Below are positions 47,885 to 60,002 of a stretch of 64,000 nt of DNA, piece after piece. Source of the DNA: Bugulina stolonifera (taxonomy: Eukaryota; Bryozoa; Gymnolaemata; Cheilostomatida; Bugulidae); NCBI GenBank assembly GCA_935421135.1, contig OW285190.1, positions 7,574,501-7,638,500 on the forward strand, given 5' to 3'. The notes beneath the pieces were generated by a model. It was not told the origin of the DNA and ran no database searches. It saw only the letters and a list, made by a program, of their open reading frames with translations. Numbering within the stretch: position 1 is the stretch's first letter; every line of letters starts with the position of its first letter. A program made the position numbers and the translations under genes.

Positions 47885-49324
47885 TCACACGCCTTGCCAT
47901 CGTCCCATCTTTATGGACTTTGAAGGAAACTCATGGTAGTTTGCACACACATCTAAGCCGTTATATTTCATAGATAATTGTTCAATAGCAGGCATAGCTG
48001 GTTTCTCATTCGCTATTCTACATAACTCACAGGCAGGAAGTACATGTAGATATTGTACTTTACTCATCCTCCATGTTTCTCTCCACGTATGATAACTGTT
48101 GTACTTATCAGTACGATTCATCAGATATTTTAGATATTTTCCTAATGCCCTAATATCTGTAAAGTTACGTGCATGGATAAAAGAATTTTTTGGAGCCATG
48201 TCACCATATTCCTGTACTCCAAGACCACCCATAGCTACTGGTACCATGTTTGCTGGATCAGCTAAATTTTTCCAAAACTTTTCAGTTATGTAATCTTGAC
48301 AAAGAGAGTTTTCAAAACATAAATAGAAATAATACTTTTTATGCAATTCTAGTCTGCACTCGTTATTTTTACAAGGATCTGGCTTTCCACAGCTCCCATA
48401 TAAATCCACATGAATATATTTTGATAGTTCTTTAATCATCATTAAACGATTGTAATGAACAGAGTCACAATGGCTAACGTAGGCTAAAGCACCTCTAGAT
48501 TTATTTGCTGCATAGTTAACAGATTTGAGAGGATGTTCAAGTTTATATCGACATCCCTTATACACGTGCCAACTTGGAATAGTTGAATACCTGCTGTATG
48601 TACTGGTAAAATTAATCTTTCCATCTGTTATGCTTGGAACGAGGTGCACAGGAGACCCAGGTGATTCATTTGTATATAGTCCAAAATACTGATCTGGCCG
48701 TCTTGGAATTTTGTCTAATGTTTTACCATCGTACATAAACCCGAGTTTAAACAGAATAATCTGAGCCTCTATAGCAAGTTTATTTGGAGGTGAAGGTGGT
48801 GTAAAAGACGGGTAACCCAGCCGATGAGGGTTCACTCCGATACAATTACTGTAGACACAATTTGTGAAATTCAAACTCTGCCACATTGGATGAGGAAATC
48901 CATGATACCCTAAAATTATCTTTATATTGTCTACATCACTTCTGTTAATGCTGATCATACTTGATGTAAATGCGTCAATTATGTCTTCAGAAGTCTTAGC
49001 CGATGGGCCGAGTTTTCTGGTGACTGCATCCCGGATCTCATGGGCAGTGAGAGGGTGAGATGGTGGTACGGAGGACCTGTGGCAGTAACTATCATACAGA
49101 TCTGGTTGAATCACAGCTGTATTTGAATCAATTGATTGGGATTGGTTCACCGAAGATGTTAAAAGCAAATCTTTGACCCTCGCCATACCAGATGTCCTCT
49201 CCGGATTGCTAAGGATGTACCTCTCGATTTGCTTGCTCTTTATTGGTTGTTGTTGGATTACACCAAAATATACTATCAATGCACTGAGAATGAGGCAAAA
49301 AATGAAAAAACGAAAACGTATCAT
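47885..49324 (-). CDS. FUT4: intact GT10 alpha-1,3-fucosyltransferase
   Basis: A complete 479-residue type II membrane enzyme of the Golgi, predicted to transfer fucose from GDP-fucose. The ATG at 49324 is chosen because it starts a short basic tail (MIRFRF) and a hydrophobic anchor (about residues 6-22); the frame upstream has no ATG. A stem of about 90 residues leads to GPSAKTSEDIIDAF. Family marks follow: PMWQSLNFTNC, NESPGSPVH, SHCDSVHYNRL, DLYGSCG, CFENSLCQDYITEKF with the glutamate and lysine typical of the GDP-fucose site, VPVAMGG and CELC. It ends GRWQGV. A cysteine replaces the serine before FENS seen in the other copies, and Gly-Ser replaces Gly-Arg before CGK. With FUT5 it is the best candidate for an active enzyme here. 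Donor specificity is family knowledge; the acceptor is not known. Confidence 0.93.
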   Translation of the reverse strand: MIRFRFFIFCLILSALIVYFGVIQQQPIKSKQIERYILSNPERTSGMARVKDLLLTSSVNQSQSIDSNTAVIQPDLYDSYCHRSSVPPSHPLTAHEIRDAVTRKLGPSAKTSEDIIDAFTSSMISINRSDVDNIKIILGYHGFPHPMWQSLNFTNCVYSNCIGVNPHRLGYPSFTPPSPPNKLAIEAQIILFKLGFMYDGKTLDKIPRRPDQYFGLYTNESPGSPVHLVPSITDGKINFTSTYSRYSTIPSWHVYKGCRYKLEHPLKSVNYAANKSRGALAYVSHCDSVHYNRLMMIKELSKYIHVDLYGSCGKPDPCKNNECRLELHKKYYFYLCFENSLCQDYITEKFWKNLADPANMVPVAMGGLGVQEYGDMAPKNSFIHARNFTDIRALGKYLKYLMNRTDKYNSYHTWRETWRMSKVQYLHVLPACELCRIANEKPAMPAIEQLSMKYNGLDVCANYHEFPSKSIKMGRWQGV

Positions 49325-49973
49325 ATTCTTGATTCTTGCTGCTGATCCGTACACCAAGTCTTAAGCAGTGTACCAAAATGCAGTTGGCTGTTACTTTTTA
49401 TAATAATCCTACTCCCGGTTTATCCTGCAATTTCAGCCAGTTGCTGACTTCGTAGATATAAAAATATGTCAATCAGTGTTTGGCTAGTAATAAATAACTA
49501 GCAGTATATCTGGAGACCAGCTCTACAGTGTGTGGGTCTACAATAAAAACAATCACAAAAAAGTTAATAATATGGAAAGATTCATACAATTCTCAATTTG
49601 CAGTGACTAAATTAAAGTTGAAAGGTCAGTATCACCATGAGCACAACAATTAATCTACATGTAGAAAATTGAAACATGCAGGTTTTCAACCTAATTTACT
49701 GATATTAGTAATATATGATCATATTCAAAAGACAATAATATCTGCCAAATAAAATCGTGTTCTGAGTAGCAATTGCAAATTTGTGGTTATTGTAAGATTT
49801 TTGACATTAATTTCATGACTGGTTTTTGACTTTCTTATTTCACAGCAAACATACTATGCAAAGTTCACATACTGTAAGGCCTGTACCATATCCAATTATC
49901 ATAAGCTTCTAGTAATACATACGTTAATACCTTTCTACACAAACCTTTAATTCCTAAAGATAAATACATGTAC

Positions 49974-50010
49974 ACTTACCACAGCTAGACCTGTCCACCC
50001 CTCTATTATC
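49974..50010 (-). other. Putative first exon end and donor of FUT4
   Basis: In minus orientation GTGGACAGGTCTAGCTGTG is followed by GTAAGTGT (donor 49979 to 49974), matching the FUT1, FUT3 and FUT5 junctions. Confidence 0.55.
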
Positions 50011-50625
50011 ACTCAACACACATCTAACAAGTAACCGTCAGGGCCACAACTTTGTTAATATAATAATTCAAGTGCTATGATCGTATGAATCTAGGACACA
50101 CCACAGATACATTGTAAGTGTCACACCCATATTCACTGTATACTCACACTAATAGCATTACTAATACTTGCACTGAATACTTATAACCATGAATAGATCA
50201 GAATCCACATGTGAACAAACAGAAATGCATTAATAAATATTGCTCATTTGTAGTTTTTTCATCTGCCCATAGTTTAATTTTCGTGCCTGTTATCAAGTGA
50301 CAGTAAAGACATCATTGTAACTAGTGTGATTGGGATGACTTGTAAAGCTACGTGTACCTGTCGGTTGCCCATTTTTAAACTATACACAAACAGTCAAGTG
50401 ATAACAACTCCTAAGTCAAGTATTGATCTGCATATGTAATAGCCAAATTTGGAGCTGTATGCTCTCAAAAGGACAATGACCGTAATACATGTAATCAGTG
50501 ATACGCTCAATGTGTGATATAAATATGGTGAGAATTATCATGCTGCCGGCTGTTGCCATGTGATTATTCTGCGCGCAAAATGTGCATGTGCATGTAGCTT
50601 ATAGGGAACGCTGCAACATTTGACA
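50011..50625. other. FUT4 distal 5' flank
   Basis: Homologous in part to 16390-16600 upstream of FUT2. No other feature. Confidence 0.45.
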
Positions 50626-51300
50626 TGTGGTGATATGGCGGTGACATGGCGGTGACATGGCGGTGACATGGCGGTGACATGGCGGTGACATGGCGGTGAC
50701 ATGGCGGTGACATGGCGGTGACATGGCGGTGACATGGCGGTGACATGGCGGTGACATGTGGTGACATGGCTGTGACATGTGGTGACATGGCGGTGACATG
50801 TGGTGACATGGCGGTGACATGTGGTGACATGGGGGTGACATGTGGTGACATGGCGGTGACATGTGGTGACATGGCGGTGACATGGCGGTGACATGGCGGT
50901 GACATGGCGGTGACATGGCGGTGACATGGCGGTGACATGGCGGTGACATGGCGGTGACATGTGGTGACATGGCGGTGACATGTGGTGACATGGCGGTGAC
51001 ATGTGGTGACATCGGGGTGACATGTGGTGACATGGCGGTGACATGTGGTGACATGGCGGTGACATGGCGGTGACATGTGGTGACATGGCGGTGACATGGC
51101 GGTGACATGTGGTGACATGTGGTGACATGTGGTGACATTTGGTGACATGTGGTGACATGTGGTGACATGTGGTGACATGTGGTGACATGTGGTGACATGT
51201 GGTGACATGTGGTGACATGTGGTGACATGTGGTGACATGTGGTGACATGTGGTGACATGTTGTGACATGTGGTGACATGTGGTGACATGTGGTGAAATGT
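50626..51300 (+). repeat. Two-flavour 10/11-bp minisatellite
   Basis: GTGACATGGCG (11 bp) and GTGACATGTG (10 bp) units alternate over about 670 bp. The left third is nearly all 11-mers, the middle mixes the two in short blocks, and the right third is nearly all 10-mers. Long open frames on the minus strand (His, Met, Ser, Pro, Thr repeats) are by-products; three frames are open together. Confidence 0.95.
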
Positions 51301-52316
51301 GGTATATACAAAACTGACTCTCCACTCAGAATTTGAGTGTCATCTTCCTACAAATAATCCTCATGCCTAATGTATGACCATGAGGCACGATCTTAACATT
51401 ACTAAACACTCAAGGTGTGTGTACCAAAGGTTAAAAGATTTAACAATACATTACAATTATGTTTAATATAAAGTTATCCCTTGGCCTACCCGGTATTCAG
51501 TATACATGAAACAGTATAAAAATAGATGAAGTTATTTAAAGTGAATACATACAATTATTGCCGGTTCCAATATAAATATTTACAGTAATTTATCCCATTG
51601 ATAATAATTGTTTCTTGCCGCATGGTTTTGATTTGATGTAAGGACAACTCCAATATTCTCTCATGTGATTAGTGCATAGTGCACCATTGATATGACTCAG
51701 TCATCAGGTCATTCTGACCAGCACATGCATTAGGTCATAAAGTATAACATTGTAACATGTACCTGCTCACTGCTCAACTTGTTTTACTTTTTACAAAATC
51801 ACACGATGATACTTTTGGCCATGCATATTTTGACGGCCAAAGAAATTGCATGGAGTTTCAGTATCATTCAGATTTGATTATTTGCTTAGTTCAACAACCA
51901 CAAAAGTTCCAATGGAAACGGAAACCAAATTCGGCAGTTCGATTCGATTCTGATTTTAAATATTCAAATTGTATCTATCCCTATAGCTGCCCATTTCCAG
52001 TAATTGCTGGTGTTCCAAAATCAAGCATGAAATTGGTGATTTCATTTGGTATTTTTCCAAAGTTGGAAAAAACCGAACAACAGAGCAGTAGCAGATAACT
52101 TCAGTATTGTTTAGTTTTTTGGAAATATAGCAAAAAATCTTAATTCAAGTGCAAATTTAAAGCTTTCGAGGGCAAAATATTAGGAGTAGGTGAGTGAGGA
52201 ATTATACTTCCTCAATAGCTAGAAGAGATAACTTAACAGGAGGGTGTAGCTTGCAGGTAGTTATATTATATGTGTATTCTATATGTACAATGTATATGTA
52301 TATAACAGATTATTAT
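51301..52316. other. Intergenic, no supported gene
   Basis: AT-rich sequence. The open frame 51757-52098 lacks a family signal. Confidence 0.4.
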
Positions 52317-52930
52317 TGTAATGTTTTTGGTTTCTGGTGTGGTCGTCCTAAGGCGACTCCCGAGTCCAAAGTGAAGTGGCTATGAGTGGTTCTAGGCCTT
52401 CTCATTACATGAAAGATTGATCGGTGTCAGTAGTCAAAGAACTACCAAAGATGACCCATATGATCCTGAGTCAATGCTTGTTTACTATACTGAGAAAGAG
52501 AGTGATCCGACCTAGTAGGCAGTTCGTGTTGCAAGGTCGAGGACCTTAACAACTAGAATGACCTATCTACGAAGTGAAAGTCCCTGTATATAAGTATACA
52601 TGTAGATGTGTCTTTGTTGAGATCCAAGCATGAACTGAGACAACAAAGGTAAAAACTATGCCCTTTATATAGTGAGAGAACTTCCGGAGGAAGTTCCGGT
52701 AAAAAGGCCGACGTAGTGTCGGGAAAAGACGGCGTCGGGTCGTCCGGAAATTTTGCAACAACATGGCGACCGGAAGCCCGGTGGCCGACCCAAAATGGGT
52801 CGGGTTTTCACAAAAGCTGCTTAGAATCATCTAGATCATATACAAAATGAATATCAAGTAATTCCCTTTACATTGGTATAAAAAGCAGTAGAATGACTCA
52901 GTAATGCAATATTCAAGTATACGAACAATA
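52317..52930 (-). mobile_element. Truncated LTR, family B, copy 3
   Basis: From TGTAATGTTTTTGGTTTCTG it follows 29669-30446 closely (GTGGTCGTCCTAAGGCGACT and on to AAAATGGGTCGGG), then diverges near 52930, before the second terminus. Confidence 0.85.
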
Positions 52931-53017
52931 TTCAACTAAGTAACAATGAATACAAGCAGACATACATATGGCTACGCATTATAGTTAGTGTCAGGTGGTT
53001 AAGGAAGTATTAACTAA

Positions 53018-53890
53018 TCTTGTATTCACAAGAGAATAAATTCGCCCCCATACAAAGTCTATGCTCTGAAGGCAGCATAATCTTTGTCATCTTGAAATTG
53101 AATGAAGCCTGGCATTGGCATAGGGATGTAGTGGAAATATGGTTTAGTGACTCCAGTTCCATTCATCTTCTAGTACTACAGTGTCCTATAATTGCTCAAT
53201 CAAATAATGTACATGTAGCTTTCTTTTTAATGCCGAAGGAAGCTACATTAATAAGGCAAAGCTTCCAGCTTAAGAGCTACCAAGCTTCCATCCACTCTCT
53301 ACTGTGGAAAACTATGAGCAGTTGCTGAGAGAACGCCAAACTGGACAGTGTTGCTAGTCAACCTACGTGCCTGTCCTCTAGTTAGCCTGGGTGGTGAGAA
53401 CTTGTACATGTATACCTATATTATTGTTATTATTATTATATTAGTTCTATTCACTTGTTCTTACTGTCTGTATTTTATTGCTATCCTTGTTTTTATTCAA
53501 TTATCAAATTAGATATACATGTAGAGCAGTAGTGATAAAGAACACCAACTAAATCTGGGAATTGTGTCATTGTCATTAATTTTTCTGTGTTATCATCGAT
53601 ATAGCTTATTGGCTACCGCAGATTCAATCTAGATCTACAGGCATTTAGGAGAACCCCATTGGTAGTGCAGCAGTTGTGTGCCCATGCTCCACTGGCAGCA
53701 TACGACAGGCAAATTCTACATGTATTGCAGGAATTCCCGGTATGGTTACAGAATCCATCAAATGTAATGTAACTAAAAAAAGTTCAAACCTATTTTGTAG
53801 ATAACTTCATGTATATTGGTGTGAAGTTGTGCACTCTTCGTCTGTAATTTCAATCAATGGAGGATAACTCTTGTGTGATTAGCATACTGA
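53018..53890 (-). repeat. Dispersed repeat R1, copy 6, interrupted
   Basis: Starts TCTTGTATTCACAAGAGAAT; boxes resume at 53745 (GGTTACAGAATCCATCAAATG) and end near GGAGGATAACTC. About 630 bases between have no counterpart in the other copies and look like an insertion of unknown type. Confidence 0.6.
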
Positions 53891-54480
53891 CATAAACTTT
53901 CTGTTATAATATGATAGTGGGCACTAGCGTTTAATGGTGGAGTGTACTGAAATTCTGAGGTTGTGAACTGCATAACAGTTGGGCCAGGTAGCACAATACC
54001 CGCTGGGCTACCTGGCATCATACTGAAGTGGGTTAGACTATGACAATTTCTAAATGAAAATGATCCATTTAACAGCGTACCGATAACTTTGGCTCGATGG
54101 ACCGTTCCTACGATGGACCGTTCTCACGATGGACTGTTCCTACGATGGACCGTTCTCACGATGGACTGCTCCCACCAACTCCATTTTTCTCTTCAAATCC
54201 TGGGTTTTTCCAAATTCTCTATTTGTGGATATAGGGAATTCAACCCATTCAGGAAAATATAGAAGATGGAGGCCAACAGCAGAAGTAATGACTGCTTAAT
54301 TTAATTTAATTCTAACTCTTATTTGATAAAGCCAACACAAAGAAGAGTACTCAATTGACTGCATCATTGTCGATAACGGGAAGCCATTATTTTCAAAACA
54401 AGCCAAGCACCCAACAAGCGCTTCACAAATACACAATTCTGCTGGGTATCTGACTTTGTTCACAGGAGAAAAGAGGATGA
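53891..54480. other. Intergenic with a short minisatellite
   Basis: At 54096-54174 a 16-bp unit (GATGGACCGTTCCTAC and variants with CTCAC) repeats about five times, with two alternating types. Nothing else recognised. Confidence 0.7.
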
Positions 54481-55180
54481 ATTTTTCACTCTACATGTTT
54501 GATGGTGGAAGTTGTGAGTGAGTGAGTGACTCTAAATGAATGGGTTAGTCTATTCCACGCCATTAAAAAAGCTACCACATAGAGAAGGACTGTGCCACCA
54601 AGTACGCAGTCGGCTGCAACTTTAAAACTTATGTTTGCGTCATTGTAGGGAGTAAATACCAGACCACCCATTGTGTTATTATAAACGAGATAATAATTGG
54701 ACGCAAGCCACGTCAATTGACAACAGAATATGAATGGGTAACTCCTACTGGTGACAGCTTAGTAGGTATTTTAAACATTTTGAGGCTACTTTTCTGCAAT
54801 TTACTATCTATTAAATACTCTTGAAATATTTTAGATGTGTTTATATGGGCATTAGGAAATGCTAACATGGTTGGCCTGTAGAAAAGTTTCTAAAACTTGC
54901 AGTGTGGTTCAAGTTTAGCTCAGAGCTGTTGCACTAAAAATAATTGATCTATATTCGAGTTAAGTGCCAAATCCTACAAATAGAGGTGCAAGAATAAGTA
55001 CAAGTACAAATCACTAAGCACAACTGTGTCAGAGTTCAACCCCATCACTCACCGGAGTGTTCTTTTATATGAGTTTATACTAATCACGCTGTAGTCACCT
55101 TGGCTGGTTAAAAGTGTGCTTTCTGGACGGGCTTTGGAAATACGAAAGAGAAATGTTTACAGAAGTAAACACTTTTTGTT
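54481..55180 (-). pseudogene. Coding-like relic of an unknown gene, FUT5 flank
   Basis: Paralogous to 34160-35120. Minus-strand frames read YNNTMGGLVFTPYND to CVLGGTVLLY, IPTKLSPVGVTHSYSVVN then a stop, and DYSVISIN in another place. Stops and a changed acceptor (CTCG for TCAG) suggest this copy is dead. The protein is not recognised. Confidence 0.35.
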
Positions 55181-55539
55181 CTAATTTGTTCAGCAATGAA
55201 AATCAATGTCTCTGATACGGCAATGTTTGAAACCTAGGCAAGATTCGGGTACATTTTATGGATCACAACAAGAATGACAAGTGAAGAGATCCCACCTTAA
55301 TGGTGATGCCAGATGGGGTGCAAAACATTCTATTCATGTTTGATGATTGCTGTTGCGCCGAATGGCTTAGAGCGAATTACTTCAGCAAAAGAATATGTCA
55401 TGTCGCATAACGCTTTCAAGCTACAAGGCCATCAATCATAATCTTAGATGACTCAACAATCACTAACCAACAAGTAAATAGGATCACATATGCAGCATAC
55501 TAATAATTATATAGTTTCACTGTTTATACAATGTATGTC

Positions 55540-55545
55540 TTTATT
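55540..55545 (-). other. Polyadenylation signal, FUT5
   Basis: AATAAA in minus orientation about 125 bases after the stop. Confidence 0.5.
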
Positions 55546-55667
55546 ATTAGTGTAAAATATTATTACTGATGGTACTTGCAGTAGTTAGCAGTGGTGATTG
55601 TTATACATGTATCCTGATAATGTTAAACGTAGAGCTTTCTGATCAAACCAAATCTTCACACGCCTTT

Positions 55668-57056
55668 TCACCTTCCCATCTTCTGTGACTTGGAAGGAAA
55701 CTCCCGGGAGGTTGCACACACATCTAAACCATTATATTTCGTAGATAATTGCTCAATAGCAGGCATTGCTGGTTTTTCATTGGCTATTCTACATAACTCA
55801 CAGGCTGGGAGTACATGTAGGTATTGAACTTTACTCATCCTCCATGTTTCTCTCCACATATGATAACTGTTATATTTATCCGGATGACTCATCAGATAGT
55901 TCAGATATTTCCCTAAAGCTCTAATGTCTGTAAAGTTACGTACATGAATAAAAGAATTGTTTGGAGCCATGTCAGTGTATTCCTGTATTCCAAGACCACC
56001 CATCGCTACTGGTACCATGTTTGCTGGATCAGCCAAATTTTTCCAAAACTTTTCTGTTATATAATCTTGACAAAGAGAGTTTTCAAAACTCAAGTAAAAA
56101 TAATATTTTTTATTCAACTTTAGTCTGTCTTGGGCTGTTTTACCGGGATCTGGCTTTCCACAGCGCCCATATAAGTCCACGTGAATATATTTTGATAGTT
56201 CTTTAATCATTTCTAAACGATTGTAGTTAACAGAGTCACAATGGCTGACATAGGCTAAGGCACCTCTAGATTTGTTTGCTGCATAGTTAACAAAGTTCTG
56301 AGGTTGTTCAAGTTTATATTGACATCCTTTATACACGTGCCAGCTTGGAATAGTTGAATACCTGCTGTATGTACTGGTAAAATTAATCTTTCCATCTGTT
56401 ATCTTTGGAACGATGTGCACAGGAAATCCAGGCGACTCATTTGTATACAGTCCAAAATACTGATCTGGTCGTCTTGGAATTTTGTCTAATGTTTTACCAT
56501 CGTACATAAATCCAAGTTTAAATAGAATAATCTGAGCCTCTACTGCAAGTTTATTTGGAGGTGAAGGTGGTTTGAAAGACGGGTAACCCAACCGATGAGG
56601 GTTCACTCCGATACAATTACTGTAGGCACAGTTTGTAAAATTCAAGCTCTGCCACATTGGATGAGGAAATCCATGATACCCTAAAATTATCTTTATATTG
56701 TCTACATCAATTCTGTCAATTCTAATCATATTTGATGAAAATGCGTCAAATATGTCTTTAGATGTCTTCACTGATGGGCCAAGTTTTCTGGTGACAGCAT
56801 CACGGATCTCTTGAGCAGCGAGAGGTTGAGAGGGTGTTCTGACTTGTGGTGATCGATAACAGAGATTATCATAAGGATCATGAGCTGACCGTGGTTGGCT
56901 TGCCGATGAATTCAGATGGTGAAATTTGATGTTCTTTACCATACCAGATGTCGTATTCTGACTTGAAGTTCTATACACCATTATATTGCTCAAGTATACT
57001 ATCAACGCACTTGATATGGCGCAAAAAGTCAGTAACCGAACATGCATCTTACTCAT
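55668..57056 (-). CDS. FUT5: GT10 alpha-1,3-fucosyltransferase, four residues short
   Basis: A 462-residue type II Golgi enzyme. The ATG at 57056 begins MSKMHVR followed by the membrane anchor (about residues 8-24) and a stem to about residue 100. Marks by residue: PMWQSLNFTNC 133-143, NESP 206-209, SHCDSVNYNRL 271-281, DLYGRCG 294-300, SFENSLCQDYITEKF 323-337 (E325 and K336 fit the donor-site residues of the family), VPVAMGG 348-354, CELC 419-422. The last Trp codon of the family end GRWKGV is TGA here, so the protein stops at MGR. The loss is small and lies outside the catalytic domain. In the last 15 residues ATSREFPSKS replaces ANYQEFPSKS. A functional enzyme is likely. It keeps arginine (CGG) where FUT1 and FUT3 have TGA. 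Confidence 0.93.
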   Translation of the reverse strand: MSKMHVRLLTFCAISSALIVYLSNIMVYRTSSQNTTSGMVKNIKFHHLNSSASQPRSAHDPYDNLCYRSPQVRTPSQPLAAQEIRDAVTRKLGPSVKTSKDIFDAFSSNMIRIDRIDVDNIKIILGYHGFPHPMWQSLNFTNCAYSNCIGVNPHRLGYPSFKPPSPPNKLAVEAQIILFKLGFMYDGKTLDKIPRRPDQYFGLYTNESPGFPVHIVPKITDGKINFTSTYSRYSTIPSWHVYKGCQYKLEQPQNFVNYAANKSRGALAYVSHCDSVNYNRLEMIKELSKYIHVDLYGRCGKPDPGKTAQDRLKLNKKYYFYLSFENSLCQDYITEKFWKNLADPANMVPVAMGGLGIQEYTDMAPNNSFIHVRNFTDIRALGKYLNYLMSHPDKYNSYHMWRETWRMSKVQYLHVLPACELCRIANEKPAMPAIEQLSTKYNGLDVCATSREFPSKSQKMGR

Positions 57057-57222
57057 CCTGCAAATCCGTACACCAAAATACCAAACAGTGTACCATGAGT
57101 TGCTTTCTAATTCCGTCTAATTCCGTCCTAATATTTTGCTATTAATTACTTTTTTCTGTTTGCTCCTGTAGTTGGAGCCAGTCAGTCATTCGACTCGTAG
57201 GCATCCGTCAGCGGTTCTGTCT

Positions 57223-57260
57223 GCTAGAAAGCAATAGTTTATATTATATAGACCTCCTTT
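57223..57260 (-). other. Candidate splice acceptor before FUT5 coding exon
   Basis: In minus orientation TATTGCTTTCTAG is followed by CAGACAGAACC, the same junction as at 890 upstream of FUT1. Confidence 0.4.
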
Positions 57261-57842
57261 ACAGAGTACGGCGAGAAAGACATTACATGAATTGCTATCA
57301 ATCTGAGTTCAGATGTGTGGATGGGTAGAATGGTGTATTGTAACAGCAAGTACATTGTTTCAACGTTTAGCGTCAATTACTTCATCTATTCATTTTTATC
57401 CATTGGCTAAAAATTATTTCAAAGACTTTCCTAGATGCAGCGGCATATTATGTAAAGGTGTCAGCAAAGTTGTAGGACCTGGGAAGAGGGTTGGTCCTCG
57501 ACTTTTTGTATTATTGCAGCTTTTTGTATTATTGTGCAATACTTGTAAGACCAACCGTTCGTCTTTTGAATCTACCGGAAACAGTTTTTCTATGAAAGGA
57601 AGTATATTTTGTATGAAAGACAAATGGTTTTTCTATACTGCATGTAGTTCAGTTGTCTGCTGGAGCTTAGTAACCTCACATTTATAACTACATGTATATC
57701 AAGAATACGGCAGTTATCTCTTCTAGATTAGCATAGTCTCAGCTGAGGGCTGGCTCTAAGTACATGTTAGGATAACTGTTACGTTTTTTCCATAACCCTG
57801 AACATAAATGCGTACAAAATGTGTAAATTGTACATATAGTGC

Positions 57843-57880
57843 ACTTACCGCTGCTAGACCTGTCTACCACTTCATAGCTT
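57843..57880 (-). other. Putative first exon end and donor of FUT5
   Basis: In minus orientation GTAGACAGGTCTAGCAGCG precedes GTAAGTGCAC (donor 57848 to 57843), paralogous to the FUT1, FUT3 and FUT4 donors. Confidence 0.55.
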
Positions 57881-58039
57881 CATGTTGTTGCTTTAATAAA
57901 TGTAGTATTCCAATTTATGGGTTATTCATACAGTCAAGTAGGGATCATCATACCTTAATAACACTGTTAACAAGTTGTAGCTTATCTCTAGTGCCACTCT
58001 CATACGCATTACCACTATCATACGTGGGGTAGCTACTGG

Positions 58040-59135
58040 CATAGTTAACAAACCAGTCGTGTTAACCCGCTATGTTTTGATCACAGCATAAGGTATAAAT
58101 ATCTTGCTTAGGAAGGCCTAAAGTTATCCTCTCTTTCACTAAATGAGAAATGGAAAACTCAGGTTAATATATGTACATGTACATGTAGCTAGTTTTACAG
58201 TTCCCATTTCAAATTCAACCCCCCAAATCCCTCCCTGGTATTTTATGGTTTTTGAAGCATACTATCACCACCAATACTTTTAGCATCTACAACGTACATT
58301 CAACCTGATTTTTATATTCTTATTCAGCAGCTAACAAGCTATCATCCCATAAATCCAAGCTATATTATGTAAATATGAGCATTATCTATGACAGTGATGC
58401 TCAAATAGAGGCCCGCAGGTCAAATGTGGCCCACCAACAAATTTGATGTGGCCCATCTTGCATGGTCTATAAAATGGTATTTTTGTGCCTATTTTGACTT
58501 GCAAAAATATTCAGGCTGGTGTAGAAAGCTTTAGTTAGGGTATTTATCTGTATTAATGACCTTCATTACAGTAGTTCCATATTATTGTAAAACTGACATA
58601 TGCATATAACATTTTATACTTTCACCTAATTGCGACTTTCCTTGAAGTTCCCTAGAGCTGCAGGACCTTCCCCTAATCATACCATAGCATTGGCTAATCA
58701 TGACCAAGTTTTCACCAGCAAAAGGGCTGCCAGACTGTACATCACTTGCACTTGAAAGTTTGTCACTAACAAGGATGGCCAGATCCTGGCTGACGATATA
58801 TGCCTCCACATACCCACATGAGTCAGTATTTTCTAATATAAATCACACCGAAAACATAACTTAGTTAGCAGCATCTCTACCACTTATACAAGTTAGCCCA
58901 AACCCCATACCCAGATTACGAGACCATCGTGGTTGAAAAATTCATGCTTTGTTTGTCACATTGGAACGTAGCACATACTTAGACTGAATTTTACAAAGTA
59001 CTTCTTTATATACAAACATAATTAATAAATATAGTTAACGTGTACAGTATATTTCAAATTCATTAACCATATTAGTTATTGCTCTGTGTGTAAAGTAAAT
59101 TTAGTAAGTGAAATATAACAATACTATTTAACAAT
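58040..59135. other. Intergenic; one hAT-like terminus
   Basis: 58120-58220 matches the FUT3 distal flank (38365-38455). At 58392 CAGTGATGCTCAAATAGAGG and GCCCGCAGGTC, GTGGCCCACC look like the end of a hAT element, but no partner end was found. No gene. Confidence 0.4.
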
Positions 59136-59343
59136 CAGTGCTTTTCCATGCTTCGTATTTTCCGTCGAAGGGAGTTGTCTCACCCTTCGAAGCTCCATTC
59201 CAGTCTAATTCCATACGTCGTATATTGTTCAACTGTTTTGTGGCAAACGCATTTAAGTTTTCCCGCCTATGACATCATAGCACAATAACCTCAGGTGTTA
59301 AAAATAGCTACGCGTTGTCTAATGTGAATTCAACCGCAACAAG

Positions 59344-59613
59344 AGGTGTCTTCGCGACATGAACTTCAGATCCAAGCCGATTTACAAGAATATTTTCCGG
59401 CACACATCCGTCACAGGGTCGCAAACACACCGGCCCGAGCCAAAAGCAAAATCCTCATTTCCGCACGAAGAAATCAGGTGTGCTAATGAGCTAGGGATGG
59501 TTTCGTCCGGCTAAGCAAAATCCAAGGCCTATAGCCCTTCTGGCCTTGGTCGGACGGCCATCTTGTAAATTTTATTTGCGACCCGGTCCGTCCAAGAGGT
59601 CGCGAAGACACCT
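59344..59613 (-). mobile_element. MITE family C, complete (270 bp), nested
   Basis: The ends AGGTGTCTTCGCGAC and GTCGCGAAGACACCT are perfect 15-bp inverted repeats, flanked by AAG on both sides. It matches the fragments at 16609 and 26349 (CTCTTGGAC, AAGATGGCCGTCCG, GACGGATGTGTGCCGG). Confidence 0.88.
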
Positions 59614-59894
59614 AAGGAGCGCACAGCCAAACTGACGTCATAGTATAATGTAGTTATTAACAAGCAGTTATTCAAGCGCGAACACTATTGCGCCAGCCAA
59701 AGATAGTGTACTACTAACTACTAACTACTAACTAGTACATCAGCGAGCTCATATTCGAAGAATGTCACTTCCATCCTGCGAAGCAATAAAAATCCCTACG
59801 TATTTTCGGAAATACGAAGTCTCGCGGTCAAAGGAGCTTGCTTCTACGAAGGTCAGGAAATACGTATTTTGTGCCAATTCCATCCCTCGTATTT

Positions 59895-60002
59895 TAAATA
59901 CGAAGCTAAATACGAAGCTAAATACGAAGCTAAATACGAAGCTAAATACGAAGCTAAATACGAAGCTAAATACGAAGCTAAATACGAAGCTAAATACGAA
60001 GC
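59895..60002 (+). repeat. 12-bp tandem array (TAAATACGAAGC), nine units
   Basis: Perfect head-to-tail units next to the right terminus, each a copy of the subterminal word CTTCGTATTT. Open frames through it are artefacts of a repeat length divisible by three. Confidence 0.95.

Noticed and set aside
48099..48435. Plus-strand frames opposite FUT4
   Set aside because: Antisense shadows of a clear coding sequence.
50538..51325. Three overlapping frames of 229-257 codons on the minus strand
   Set aside because: All arise from the 10/11-bp minisatellite; simultaneous open frames rule out codon constraint.
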